NCBI GenBank assembly: GCA_037178675.1
Contig: JAYMGJ010000257.1
Location: forward strand, 40,687 to 104,686
Direction: 5' to 3'
Length of the DNA: 64,000 nucleotides
Source of the DNA: Scleroderma bovista
Lineage: Eukaryota > Basidiomycota > Agaricomycetes > Boletales > Sclerodermataceae
Positions 34,504 through 48,693 of the stretch are shown here, one piece after another. The first letter of the stretch is position 1. Every line of letters starts with the position of its first letter. The position numbers and the translations under genes are program-made. A model generated the notes under the pieces. It saw only the letters and a list, made by a program, of their open reading frames with translations, made no database searches and was not told the origin of the DNA.

Positions 34504-35148
34504 TCATAGGAATCTTGTGCATGGTATGACGCTATGCAAGAGTTCATTGGGATTGGGATTGTCTCGAAGAATAATGGGAATACCAGGCGTTTTCGCACGA
34601 GCCCGAAAACGGGCGATAACCTCCCTATTATGCCTGATTGCAGCCAACTGGGTGTGCTTTATGGTGCCTAGAAAAGGAGATTGCATCGCGACAACATCAG
34701 AGCAATCGAATCCGCAAGGATAGCACAGTGGGTACTACATACCTGAAACATGAACAACATGCGGAATGACGCGAATACTGTCCACACAAGTCAGTAGAGT
34801 TATGGCCCCCCAAGCCAGATTATGTTGGTCTCGCGCAACGCGGATGATGCAGATGTTCGTCGTAGGCGAGAAGTATTTAACTGCACAATCAGGTCATTGA
34901 ATGATATGGATCAGTGAAAGAACACACTGGTGAGCGCCATGCCGACTGCACCCCATCCCGCGTCTCCGAAATTGGATATTATGCTCTGTCGCAAAGCTGT
35001 ATGGATTTGCTTGCCATCCAGCGGGGAAGACGATTCCCGTGAAACGGTGATGAATTCGACGAGAAACCACCGGTTCTGTTTCGAGTCAGTACAATACCAG
35101 ACAAGACTGCGTCGAGGTGATAAGAAAACACACCTTGAACCGAACCAT
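34504..35148 (-). CDS. POP5: RNase P/MRP protein subunit POP5
   Basis: A protein component of RNase P (tRNA 5' maturation) and RNase MRP (pre-rRNA processing). Exons 35148-35134, 35075-34928, 34880-34743 and 34667-34504 sum to 154 residues. The conserved start MVRFKNRWFLVEF is split by the first intron after MVRFK. Then come GKQIHTALRQSIISNFGDAG and GAVGMALTIKYFSPTTN, ICIIRVARDQHNLAWGAITL and the highly typical HVSGTIKHTQLAAIRHNR. Length and domain order fit the Rpp14/Pop5 family. It shares a short divergent promoter with the Dpb11/Rad4 gene. Confidence 0.95.
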
Positions 35149-35278
35149 CCCCGACCTTCAATACGCCGACAAAATATGATCGACGTCATCGGAACATTTG
35201 CAGTGGTATTTCGGTCACGTGATTCTCGTGTACATCCATTATCTCGTTGTTTTCAGATTTTCGAGATTTTAGTCTGCC
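35149..35278. promoter_or_regulatory. 130-bp bidirectional promoter, POP5 / DPB11
   Basis: Only 130 bp separate the start codons of POP5 (-) and the BRCT protein (+). TCACGTGA (35215-35222) and GACGTCA near 35184 lie inside. Both genes must share this interval as promoter, which is inferred from geometry. Confidence 0.6.
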
Positions 35279-38200
35279 ATGCGACGCTCGAACAAGTCAC
35301 ACAAGGTAGGTCGTGAAGGTGGCAGACAGCGTATGCTACATTCACACCAACCTACTCCTAGGTTCCCAATGTCAAGTTACGGCCTGCACAAGCACCTGCG
35401 CATCATTCGCGCGACGGGCGCGACGCGACATGGCCCGACCACAGCTCAGATTCGGAGATGGCACCCAGTGCCAGCATGGCAGACTTGTGCCCCCGGCCGT
35501 TCAAGGGTGTCACCGTGTGTGCAACGGGCCAGGTGGACAAGGTGGGTAGTACCTAGTTTGCAAAGGCGCACGATCATTCAGGCGTGTCACTCCAGTCCAC
35601 ACTATTCAAGCAGGCATTTGAACTCGGCGCCGTATCCACCAGTGACTTTACGGATCGAGTCACGCACCTGATAGCAAATGTCCATGGTGGAGCAAAGTAC
35701 ACAGTAAGTCTGACAATGAACTTCGCTGAGCCATCCATCACACATATTTTCTTAGTGTGCTTTGGAAAGAAAGATCCCGATCATGACACCCGAGTGGATA
35801 AACGAGTCGTATGCTATATGGTTACGTGGTGATGATGTAGATTTTCAAGAGGTCAAGTTACACTTGACGTTGACCGTAATTGTTTGGACTCACGTTCCTC
35901 CAGAGTGTGTCTAAATATCGTCTTCCTGTATTTTCTGGCGTTGTACTTTCACTTTCCGGTATAGACGACGTTAATCGTCGTGCCGAGATCAACCGCCAGC
36001 TCACGGTTCGGCAAGGCGTATACATCAAAAACCTTGAACGACCCGTGAAAGTCACGCATCTCCTCTGCTCCGGTGATGCAGAGACCGACAAGATGCGATA
36101 CGCAGCAAAGTTCAACCAGAGAGGAGAGGCAAACATACACCTTGTGTGGGAAGAATGGTTCTGGGACTGCCTAGAATTCGGTGGTAAGCACACATTGCCA
36201 GGGTGTTTCACGGTGCACGACTGGCCAACTTCCAGGCAGGTTTGATGAAAAGAGATACCACGTCAAGCGACCAAGGCCTGAGAGACGGTCCCTGAATGGA
36301 GGTAGGTTTTCTATTCTTGAGCCCTTTCATTCAGACGAGTTTCAATAGTTCCAGCCGCAGGTCCAAGCACTGCGCCAGACACTCATATGAATTTGGATTG
36401 CTTTTCTGACAGCCTTCAACAAGCGCAACCCCACTCCCAAGTTCCACCCTCACAACCGAACTTTGCGGTCGTTGACCACCTCCCCTCCGAACTGGATGAT
36501 GACGAAGAAGCCGCTGCAATCAATCGCGCTCCCGTAGCCACTTTGCAACTCTGGCAGAGTCTCCTTAAGCCGCGAGGCTTTGAACTGGACGGTGGAAAGC
36601 TCGTTCGTAGCCCATCGAAATCTCAAACTCGACGGTCGGATTCCACAGGACTGCCACTACCAGTGAACGGCGCGGGTAATGGCAAAGGTAAAGAAAGAGA
36701 AAGTGTTATCGCCACTTTTAGACGGACGACTTCATTTGCGCACGTACAAAAAGAGCCCCCCATCCGACAACCATTCAGACGAGATACCTCCATTGTAGCA
36801 CAGGGCCCAGAGGATGCCGAAGGCAGTGGATCAAAGCACTCTGCCAAACCCGAAGTAAGTTCTATAGCAGCGTTGTTCGCTGGCTATACCTTTCGGCTAC
36901 TCGGGGAGGCCCGCTGTCCAAATGTCCGCTCGGCAATCGAAGGCTGCAGAGGAGTGGTTACCGATGACGACATTGCTGAGGTCGATTTCATTATTGTTCG
37001 GCTTATTAGGTATTTTTGCCACTTTTGCTCTCTGCTGTCTGAAATGACGGAATCTACCAGTGGGAGCAAGCTTTATCGCGACGAACCGGATCCCACTGAA
37101 CGTACCAAGTACCGCACAGAGTGCTGGCTCGAGCATTCCGTGTTCCTCGAACGGATATGTGCACCTGAAGACAATGTTTCCTTTACCCCATTAGGGATTC
37201 CAACGCCCATTCCAGGTGCGTTTGTACTATTCAGCTATTTTGATGATGAAAAAGCCCGCAACGCCCGCTAGATTCGGAAAACATCGTACTGAGTCTATCT
37301 GGCCTTGACCAATCGGATCTTTGTTGGATTCGTCGCCTTCTGCGCGCCCTGGGTAGGCATCTTGGGGGTCTCTTTCCAAATCTCACCTTATTGCGGCCCG
37401 GCAGGAATTACTCTCGCACAGAATTTTTCGCGTCGTTCCACGCACTTGCTTTGTCCGAGCGGAAATGGCGCAAAATTTGACAAAGCTTTGGAGTGGCGAA
37501 TACCAGTAGTCTCCATGGAGTGGCTAAATTATATGGCACGGGCAGGTTCCATACCAGACGTTCGTGAGTATCTGGTTGCCGTTCTTCAGAACGACTTTGC
37601 TGTCGATAGGCACTGCGAAGGTTCTGGGAATGACGTTCAAATGGCGGACGAGCCTGCAGGTGAGACGAATCTTTTCTATAAAAATCAACCCTCACAATAA
37701 CTTGAAGATGGTCATTTTTCTCGGCCATTGTTTGCAAAGAAACCAGACTTACTGCAAGACGATACTCCCGACAGGTGGAGTCTTGTTTACCGGACGCCGT
37801 GCATCACCCAGCTGACGATGGCATTTTCGTTTGGTAGTCCCAGCAGTCCATTGGGCGGCGAACCGCCAACCTCGTCTCCACATCAAGTCCCTCCCCAGAG
37901 TAGTTCACCTGCTCCTGATTTCTGTTCCACACTTCCTGCGGAACTTCCTAGGCAGTTGATACGCAGACCCATCCATCCCTCTCCCACTTTGCCTTCGTTG
38001 GATAATGCACGTATACCTTCATCGACATCTCCCTCTCCTATGAAACTTTTGCCCAGTTCTATATCAGGTGACACTCCCACCCCGGAACGTCCCCCTGGCT
38101 TGGGCGATGTTGCCAAAGCTCTCGAGAGGACGCTTACAACTCTTCTCGGGAAGCGGTCATCCGACGAAGACGGCACCTCGCAAACACGGAAAGGGAAACG

Positions 38201-38556
38201 GCCAAGACCACAACCGCCATCGAAGGTAAATCACGGCCTATAAACCCGATTATTATGGACTCTGAGACTGTTTATCATAGATTAAGTCGGCGCGTCGGGA
38301 GTCCTATGACAGCCTTTCTTCCCTTCCTCGTCCCGAACTTGACAACTCGTGCTACGAGGACATTAACCTGCTTGAAGCGATACAACCAACAGAGGAGAGC
38401 ATGCGCGTGACTTACGAGGATCCGGTACAGCTAGAGGAGAAACGCCGGCTGATGATGCTCCTTGGAGTTGAACAACCGCCAGGTTCAGCTGAAGAGAACC
38501 TGTCTGGGCGGAAACGGAGGTCTGGGACCCGTGTTGGAGGACCCCGACTGACTTAG
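35279..38556 (+). CDS. DPB11: Four-BRCT replication initiation/checkpoint scaffold (Dpb11/Rad4/Cut5/TopBP1)
   Basis: A nuclear scaffold that binds phosphorylated Sld2/Sld3-type partners to start replication and activates the checkpoint kinase. Twelve exons (35279-35305 to 38281-38556) sum to 900 residues. BRCT1 starts CPRPFKGVTVCATGQVD and contains DRVTHLIANVHGGAKY and IMTPEWINESY. BRCT2 is VFSGVVLSLSGIDDVNRR with VTHLLCS and HLVWEEWFWDCLE. After a Ser-rich linker, BRCT3 is ALFAGYTFRLLGEARCPN with a Trp in ECWLEHSV. BRCT4 is NIVLSLSGLDQSDL with STHLLCPSGNGAKFDKALEW and VVSMEWLNYM. The C-terminus is basic and disordered (SQTRKGKRPRPQP), where ATR-activating motifs lie in homologues. The order of paired BRCTs and the spacing match fungal Dpb11/Rad4. 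Small first exon placed by phase. Confidence 0.92.
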
Positions 38557-38789
38557 AGATGAGCGAGACGAGCCATGAGTCCGATGATGTATGTATCAAT
38601 ATATTGCTGTCGATGTAGCAGTTGGCTTCGTATACCCATCTTTGCAATTGGAACTCTGGGATAGAAAAACGTTAGATGATTTGAGTCGGTTTGACGTTGA
38701 ACGTTGAACTCTGTCGTTCCGCACGCTTCGTTACTTTGTCGATCGTCAACTCGCAAGCCTGGAAGTAGTACTTTCAGGCTCTAATTTCC

Positions 38790-41415
<2,626 letters not shown>

Positions 41416-41546
41416 AGGAAGTAATGTAGAACTATGGTACTCGATGGAACAGGACAAGCACTGCGCATACACAGGATCTACAAGATGAATGAACGCGATT
41501 GAGCAAGCAGAAGGCACACAACCACAATCATACTCACTTGACACCT

Positions 41547-41939
41547 TCATTGCCATCTGGATCGTTCCCACTGCAGCGCCCTCAGTCTCGAGCCAGCAAC
41601 CGCATATCCGCGTGGTGCTTTCCTCTCCTGTCGTTGCTGCTCCTGCGTACGGACTGCACTAGCGGGGACGTTCTCTACTTCGACAAGCTCCTTTACTTTC
41701 AGAATCTTTCCGCCAGCTTCAGGTGTGTGCGCGTGGTAAACGGTTTGCATGCGTCTATGCAGACCCAGGGAGACCAATGTCTCTTTCTTCTTCTCTCCGA
41801 GGCCGATGGCGGAGCGGCGAAGAGTGATTTTGAAGTGCGTCAATGGTTCAGAGGAAGATGAGGCCGTCTGTGCTGAACGAGAAAGCACTTGAATGATGCT
41901 AGCTGATGGTGATTGGGACAGACGACACAGCAGGGACAT
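41547..41939 (-). CDS. MRPL33: Mitochondrial large-ribosomal-subunit protein uL30m (Mrpl33 type)
   Basis: A single-exon gene of 130 residues. The N-terminus is a mitochondrial presequence (MSLLCRLSQSPSASIIQVLS). The L30 core reads HFKITLRRSAIGLGEKKKET, then LVSLGLHRRMQTVYH and GKILKVKELVEVENV, the family pattern of short strand, helix and strand. A basic C-terminal extension (RQERKAPRGYAVAGSRLR) is common in fungal mitochondrial versions. The gene is convergent with RIX7, with 131 bp between the stops. Confidence 0.93.
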   Translation of the reverse strand: MSLLCRLSQSPSASIIQVLSRSAQTASSSSEPLTHFKITLRRSAIGLGEKKKETLVSLGLHRRMQTVYHAHTPEAGGKILKVKELVEVENVPASAVRTQEQQRQERKAPRGYAVAGSRLRALQWERSRWQ

Positions 41940-42223
41940 GGCGATTAGACTGCAGCACCGTGTCTGGTGAGGACTCGCTGGTTCACGCTGAAGTTCACTG
42001 TGTGCTTATGTCAGCGAATGGTGAGTTCACAGCGTCAACTGCCACCAGGGGATTGAGTGGGATACCCATGTTACGCCGTATCGGTTTCCGCGATATCAAT
42101 TATTGGATCTGGCGCACATTCGACGATAACACCGAGTCACCGACGCAGGAAGGCTCTGGTGAGTATAGAAGCTATCGAAAACAGAAGACAAGTGCTCTCC
42201 AGAATGGATCCGTGGCTTGAAAC

Positions 42224-42463
42224 CTATTTAGAGTTCACCTCGCCCATTGACTCATATTCCTTTTCTTTCCGATTCGGGGTTACAAGCATCCTGCCAGGTG
42301 CCGTGTCCTGTTTCGAGATCCTGGCGTAGTCCTCTTCATACCGCGGGTTTGGGTGTGGTAGTTTCCAGCGCTCAATGTTGGAACATGAGGATGATGTTAC
42401 TGCGGGAATGATGGGCGATCTGATCCACAACATCTGATTCAAGGTATGGCAATTCCTTTTCAC
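42224..42463 (-). CDS. Possible small gene, unknown
   Basis: Not recognised. An ATG-opened frame (from 42463, or the inner ATG at 42433, MLWIRSPIIPAVTS) continues as NIERWKLPHPNPRYEEDYAR, then ISKQDTAPGRMLVTPNRKEK. A GTGAAC donor near the end (after EYESMGE) could splice to an acceptor at about 42158 and extend the protein by about 19 residues (SLPASVTRCYRR). The composition is protein-like and the N-terminus resembles a mitochondrial leader. There is no homology claim. Confidence 0.3.
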   Translation of the reverse strand: MKRNCHTLNQMLWIRSPIIPAVTSSSCSNIERWKLPHPNPRYEEDYARISKQDTAPGRMLVTPNRKEKEYESMGEVNSK

Positions 42464-43174
42464 CTTTGGTCTTCGCTAAGAAACATCGATTGTGGACCCT
42501 GTGCTAAGCAAGACCTGTTATATGTCCGGCGAACGTGGCACGCGGAAACCACGGTATAGCGTTTAGAGCTCGTGAAGATGCTAACAAGCCTTTAAATAAA
42601 AGTCCATTGTTCAATCTGAGTTCGCGAGTCGCGACAGGCATACTGAACGTGAACCATCAGTCGCCCATCTAGCTACCCCGGAATAAATCGCCAAGTTTTT
42701 TTGAGCCCTATGTGTGGGTATGGGACACAGAAGACTTCGCTGATAAGATGTCGTCGTACAATGGAACTCGTGGTTCTGTGCAACTCGATCGCTCGCACGG
42801 CAGTTCCGTGTATTCTAATGCTTGGACACACTTAATGCTTGCAAGGAAGTGTAATACACAGGTTTAAGCTGGTACCTAAGCGGAGTTCGGCGATGCTTTT
42901 GATTCAAGGCAACATTAGGAAAGTGTACCATTTCTTCCTGTAGATGTCATTATGGTTTGCCTGGATAGAAGGTCAGTGATTTAGGTGCGATGCCATGACA
43001 GAAGGAATGACATGAGGTGACCTCATCTTGTAATCTTTTCTTGCGCAATGGCTGATCTTCGTTGATTCTTTCTAGGCATATATCCCTTAGACAGAACATT
43101 TGTCTCCTATTCAATTTCCAACCTTGAACACGAAAAACTGTTATAAAGTCTCCTTTCCCATATCCGCTGCAACC
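42464..43174. other. Intergenic, upstream of the dynamin-type gene
   Basis: No credible coding frame. A near-perfect palindrome, ATGAGGT-G-ACCTCAT, lies at 43012-43026, about 150 bp before the dynamin start codon. Confidence 0.4.
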
Positions 43175-45919
43175 ATGACTCCAACTTCATCCTACCATTC
43201 CACCTCTACGCCCTCGTCCACCTCGATGTCGTTCACGGATTTGGAAGAGGGTGTCGGACTCTGCGACCCCGTTACTGCTCAACGTCGTCGCTCTCTGCTA
43301 GACCTCATCAACCGGCTCCGCAATACCGGGTTAGCTGCATCTGCGCGCACTAGTGGTAATTAAAGCACTCATTCGCATGCTAGTGTCCAAAGCGACATCG
43401 ATCTCCCCATGATTGCTGTCGTCGGTAACCAGAGTGCAGGAAAATCCTCTCTTATCGAGTCAATTTCTGGCGTCACCCTTCCGCGTTCGTCAGGGACATG
43501 CACGAGGTATACAATTCATCTTCGTAGAGCAACCACTAACAAAGTTTTGGCGGTTGTAGGTGTCCTACTGAATGTCGACTCACCCATTCGGAGACTCCAT
43601 GGACGTGCGCTGTGAAGCTCCATTTTATCACCGACAAACATGGTGCACAAATTAAGCCCCGTGTTATTGGCTTTGGTGATCCGATCTCCTCCAAATCTGA
43701 TGTAGAGGAACGAATTCGCCAGGCGCAGCGCGCCATTTTGAACCCAAGCATGGAGCCAAAGACCTTCCTCGAAGGCACGGCGGACGTCGGGGAAAACGAA
43801 ACATCATTCTCACGGAACTACGTCTCATTAGAGATAAGCGGAAAAGAACTTGCAGATCTTTCGTTTGTAGATCTTCCTGGTCTCATTGCAAGCGTTGGCC
43901 AAGCAGGGCGTGCGCATGATATCGACCTGGTCAAGGGTCTTGTGACTTCGTACATCGAGAAAGAAAGTTGTGTGATCCTGCTCACAGTTGCATGCGAAAG
44001 TCAGTCTCTGCAATGAATCTTCTGACATGCTCATTTATTTTCACCTGGTAGCCGATTTCGAAAATCAAGGTGCCCACCACCTGGCGAAGCAATTCGATCC
44101 AGAAGGAAAGCGCACCGTTGGTAGGCCACTTGAACTGCGGGCATATGTACATCTCCTTGAGTTGATCTCTTCTTGGCACAGGTGTGCTCACCAAACCAGA
44201 TCGAATTCCTTTCGGGGAAGAGGAATCTTGGCTTCGCCTCATTCTCAACGAGGTCGAACCATTGCTCAATAACTGGTATTGCGTGAAACAACCATGTTCC
44301 CAGATGATTAAAGATGGCATCGATTGGGCTGGAGCACGGCGCCATGAAAGTGAATTCTTTGCGACGACCCAGCCGTGGTGTGGCCTAGATTCCTATCATC
44401 AGTCATTCCTCCGCACCACCAAACTGACGGACCGGCTGAGTACAATCCTGGCAGAGCTTATTGCCAAAAGGTGCGAGGCGTTTTTGCTTTGTTCCTTGAA
44501 TCGTCTCGTTGATGGACGGGTATGTGTACGTAGACTTCCTGAAATCCAAGACGAACTTTACAAGGTAATGCAAATTACGGAAGAGAGACTGAGGGCTTTG
44601 CCGCAGGAACCATCTAACGACCCCGTTGGCGAGGTTCTTCGAGTTCTCGGCGGTTTTCAGAAGGAAGTTTCCGAACGTCTCGAGGGCACGCCTGATGAGA
44701 CAGGCCTCCTCCAGACCATACGACCTCATACTGAAAAGTTCAAGCGCGAGATACATGGCACGACCCCGAACTTCGTGCCGTGGGAACGCAAGGAAAACAT
44801 TTGGCATAAGCTTCCTCCGGCGGGATTTCTTTCCACTGAGGAAAAAGTTGGCAATGCAGATGATGATGGCGATGACGGTATGTCGGGGAAGTATTCGAAA
44901 TCACCCAAAAAGCATACGGTTGTCGTTCCACTTCGTAATGCCATCTACATCGAAGATGTCATGCAGAGGGCACAGAAGTTAGTTGTTTACTTCCTCCCAT
45001 TCGCATTACCTGATCTCCTTTGAAAAGAGCACGTACACGAGAACTACCCGACAACTACCCGTTCGTTGTCCAAAAGGCCTATATTACTGAAGTCCTGCAA
45101 AAATGGAAGAAACCTGCGCTCGATTTGTTCGATATTGTGTACGACATTCTTAGGGCGGACGTGGAGAAGATAATTGATCGACATTTCGCTGCGATAGGCA
45201 AGGGCAGTGCTAAACAGTCGGTCCTGTACGTCGTAGCTCTCTACTGCTACTCGCTCACTAACGAATGATGGGCTAGAGTGACCGTACAGGATCATCTTGA
45301 TATAGCTGCTGAACATACGAAAGAAAGAATCCAATGGATCCTTGACCTGGAAGGCTCGCCGACGACGCTCAATACACACTACTTCTCGGACTATCGTGAC
45401 AAGTTCCTCGCATATTACAAGGGGATTAGGGACAGCAACGGCCCCGCGACCCAAATCTGGAAATCGCCCGTCGAATCGGGGAAGTTTGCGGGTGTCCAAA
45501 AAGTGATATCGTCTCTCGCTGAGATTGGGCTCAACGCACGACCGGAAGATCTGCCCAAGCTTCTTCCTGCAGACCCGATGGAGGCTGCCATTACAATCAT
45601 GGCGAGCGTCAGGGCTTACTTTCAAGGTATGCGCCGGGGAAGTCGTGAGAGCAGCCTTCTAACCCTGTGCACAGTCGCATACAAACGCTTTGTCGACATG
45701 GTGCCCATGGCCATTGACTATGAATTGGTCCGTGGGCTGGAGCGTGGCCTTGACCGAGCCCTACGCGACGGGCTGCAGCTTACAGGCACCCATGCGCATG
45801 AACGATGTGCCGCTATGCTCCAAGAACCTGCTAGCGTTGCCATGAAAAGACAAGAAGTGCTGAAGAAGCTAGAGCGTTTGAGAGAGGCGAGAAAGGAGCT
45901 AAGAAAGCTGAGCGTTTGA
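43175..45919 (+). CDS. Dynamin-superfamily GTPase with GED (Mx/dynamin-like)
   Basis: A large self-assembling GTPase; the membrane target is unknown. Nine exons (43175-43329 to 45675-45919) sum to 770 residues. GTPase motifs: G1 VVGNQSAGKSSLIESISG, G2 LPRSSGTCTRCPTE, G3 LSFVDLPGL, G4 VGVLTKPDRI. The middle/stalk region contains RLPEIQDELYKVMQ and NYPFVVQKAYITEVLQKW, and a GED-like helix closes the protein (AMLQEPASVAMKRQEVLKKL, ERLREARKELRKL). There is no PH or proline-rich domain, unlike classical dynamin. The short N-terminus lacks a clear presequence, so it is not a Mgm1 orthologue. Such Mx-like paralogues are frequent in mushrooms. An acidic insertion (DADDDGDDG-like) sits in the stalk. 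Confidence 0.92.
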
Positions 45920-46429
45920 ACTTCGAAGTTGGTGGTGCCTTGTTCCGTCTGACCGTTCCGTCTCACGGCACCCGAAGTCATATTCATGTCATCAGTAATG
46001 TACGTTAAACTTGCTATGCTTTCACAGTTGTCAATGTTGTGGGCGGTCTCGACTTTGTCCTCACGCAACAAGACTGACACATGGTGTATTGGAATACTTT
46101 GCGCCAAAATGCTATTGCATAATTGTTCACATATAAGTTCAAGCTAGAAACGTCGATATGTTGTGAGTTAGCAGTGTAAAGTCAAGCCTGTAGGTGGTGT
46201 CGCGAGATCAAGCAAGGTTCCCCGACTAACTCATATATTTCAAATGCACAGGGAGGTACAGAGACTGGGATTAATATTGTGGTGTATGTATGGACCATGT
46301 AAGCATGGAATTGAAAATGATACTAGCGTATTACATTTGACGTGCTCCAGATGTCCAGTTGACAATAGGACTTTCAAGTGAGACGCATAACCTGCCCTAT
46401 CCAACCAATTTTCGAGCCTGGCTCCAGAT
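45920..46429. other. Intergenic between convergent genes
   Basis: 3' flanks of the dynamin-type gene and of the unknown gene on the minus strand. No feature seen. Confidence 0.4.
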
Positions 46430-47700
46430 TTACGCTGGAGTGGACACTCCGTCATCCAGCCACGTGACAGCACTGACCTCGGGCGTCCATTCCCCGAGGC
46501 TGGTCTCCCGCAGACTGAGAAGACGTAGGCGATCAAAGCGGATACCTGGTGACAAGCTGCCATTCCGCACAGCAACGATCGTGAATGGACCAACGTGACT
46601 TGGTTGATTCTTTCCCACTTCCTGTTGATGGGCAAGCAAAAAGCTCAAGAGAAGGAACATATGCGGTATATGGGCGGAACACTTACACAGAAGAATTCTG
46701 AGAATGCCAATGCCACTTGGTAACCGAGTTCAGCGCGCGTGATGGCCCTGCCGTCCGACAAGACAGGGGAGATGGTTCTCACAAAAGGTGGATAACCAGG
46801 CCACTGTCGTCACGTTAATTTTTTTTATCAAGCTTCCTATAGCGAATGATGGCATACTATGATGTTAAGTTTCACAGCACGTCCCAATCCATCGAGTACG
46901 CGGTCGAGGCCTCGTTCTAGCGCGTATGCTTGACAATGTAGAAGTTCGGATATGGACACCCCTGAATACCTTTGGTCAGCGAGACATTGTCACCAGAAAT
47001 GACAATACGTACCGTCTGTTAACAACCCCCTTTCCCAGCAGCGGAAATTGATGACAAGGTCAGACCCTCGTTGCTGGTTGTCAACCTGCATTAGTGGAAT
47101 GTGTAGTATACCACCGATAGGAGGTCTAATTTGCGGTTTACGAAGAATTAACTGGGGTACATGATGGGATGGCGGATGGCCAATTTGCTGCGATGGCAGG
47201 ATATGCTGGGTGTGACGTTGAGAATTCAGATTCAGATTTTGGGGAGGGTAGAGATGGGCGTGCAGTTGATCATACTGCATGGACGAAGGCCCCGGTGCAG
47301 GTCTTAACAAAGAATGTAGACTGGCAAAGATGTCGTCCAGAGGGCGATGATCCGAAGAAGTCACTCTGTCCGTGGAGGACGGGATGTACTTGTCTGGCAC
47401 GTCGGTGTCGTCCAGGCCGGAACTAGGAAAGAAGGCGCCGTAATCCACGGCACCTCTGCGCGTAAACACGCTTTGGTGGGGTGGGTCGCGGCTGTTTGCT
47501 TCCACCGAATTCCTATGAACTCTATCCAGACCTTGCAGCGAGGAAGCGGAGGGAGCGTATGTCGCATTTTGCATTGGCTGCCCTGACTCGGACCGTGGAT
47601 GCTCGCTTTGTAGCAATAACTGCTGCTGTTGAGCGGATGATGAGAGATTAACGAGGTGGGGGTACTGATAGCTTGAGCCCAGCTGCGCGTGATGGTCCAT
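46430..47700 (-). CDS. Unknown protein, 366 aa, disordered N-terminus and ordered C-terminal domain
   Basis: Not recognised. Exons 47700-47013, 46961-46858, 46803-46687 and 46621-46430 sum to 366 residues with good splice sites. The first half is Gln/Ser/Pro rich (SAQQQQLLLQSEHP; HILPSQQIGHPPSHHVPQL). The second half looks folded: PQIRPPIGGILHIPLMQVD, DLVINFRCWERGLLTDG, LLHCQAYALERGLDRVLDGL, GRAVKLNIIWPGYPP, GYQVALAFSEFF, then RFDRLRLLSLRETSLGEW and a stop after GVSTPA. The hydrophobic periodicity and several invariant-looking Trp/Gly/Pro residues suggest a real fungal domain. No function is claimed; a nuclear regulatory role would be a guess. Confidence 0.75.
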
Positions 47701-48693
47701 GAGGAGGAAGTGGTGACGCGATACGTCTCAAGTGGGAAGCTTATAAGGTTAAGTGGAAAGTGAGCCACCGGGAATTGATCCACCGCATCACACAAAGGAA
47801 AGTTCCTGACTGAGAAAAAGAAAGGGGGCCAGCACCACAGCGGTGGAGGCGAGCAACCACGTTGGAGGAACACCCCCGGACCGCAGAGGAAACGGAGAAA
47901 GCAGGGCTGGGCACTAATGCAACCGCAGACACGAGGCTGCAGTGGTAAGGACTAGACAAACGGGCGTATGTAAGTGGAACATATCGGCAAGAGGACGATT
48001 TCTCGTACACAACGGGGTCTTCAGATTCGGGGATGCCAAGCCGCATTGATAGGCTATGGCCAGTGCACGGAGCATCCAAGCCGACCCTCTCTGTTATCGA
48101 CTCAAGAGACTAGCAGCTTATGTCATCCACATAACCACTTCTACGAGCTGAGAAGTGGGTCACCCGTATAACCACTTGGTAGGATCGGTGAGCGATTCAA
48201 ACCTACCGGAGCCCATAAGCGCTGAAGCCTGGGGCGATAAATGCAGGAGCAAGCAAGCACGGCCCTGAGTACTATTGATTGCCGGCTACGAACAAAGACT
48301 ACATACGGCAGACAAGTGCAGGGACAAAGGCGCTTTTACAAACCCTACTTGCTGGGCACTCGGATCATGCCTGCAATCTGAACGTTGATACGCTGATGCC
48401 CATGCATGGATCTTACCCTGTGCGAGTTGGTAGTTGGTCTGCGAAGCTATTGCTTGTCTTCCTCTCTCGGCGAAGAGCATTGTGCTGAGGAATGTGTACT
48501 ATCTAGCCACCCAGTTTATTTTCGATGTCCAGTGACGGACTATCTACAGCGTCATCTGCTCTCCTCGAGAGTTGCTCGAGAGCGCTGCTTGTGTCGATCA
48601 GACCTTACATAAACTCTGATGTACACCAGATCAGTCAGCTCACCTCTTGACAACTAACCACCCAAGCTGATCTCATCTGACATATCCGCCGCA
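47701..48693. other. Intergenic, divergent promoter region with short repeats
   Basis: Lies between the start codons of the unknown gene (-) and PPE1 (+). An inverted repeat CCACTTCT/AGAAGTGG (48135-48142 and 48151-48158, 8-nt loop) is present, and ATAACCACTT occurs twice (48131-48140, 48168-48177). A 112-codon frame on the minus strand (47741-48079) has no motif and is taken as chance. Confidence 0.4.
48135..48158. repeat. 8-bp inverted repeat (possible hairpin)
   Basis: Arms CCACTTCT and AGAAGTGG with an 8-nt spacer, about 540 bp upstream of PPE1. It could be a dimer-binding site or hairpin; significance is unknown. Confidence 0.5.

Noticed and set aside
41906..42220. 104-codon plus-strand frame
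   Set aside because: It overlaps the uL30m start antisense and has no recognisable content.
47741..48079. 112-codon minus-strand frame upstream of the unknown gene at 46430-47700
   Set aside because: No motif, no splice support; it lies in the promoter interval.
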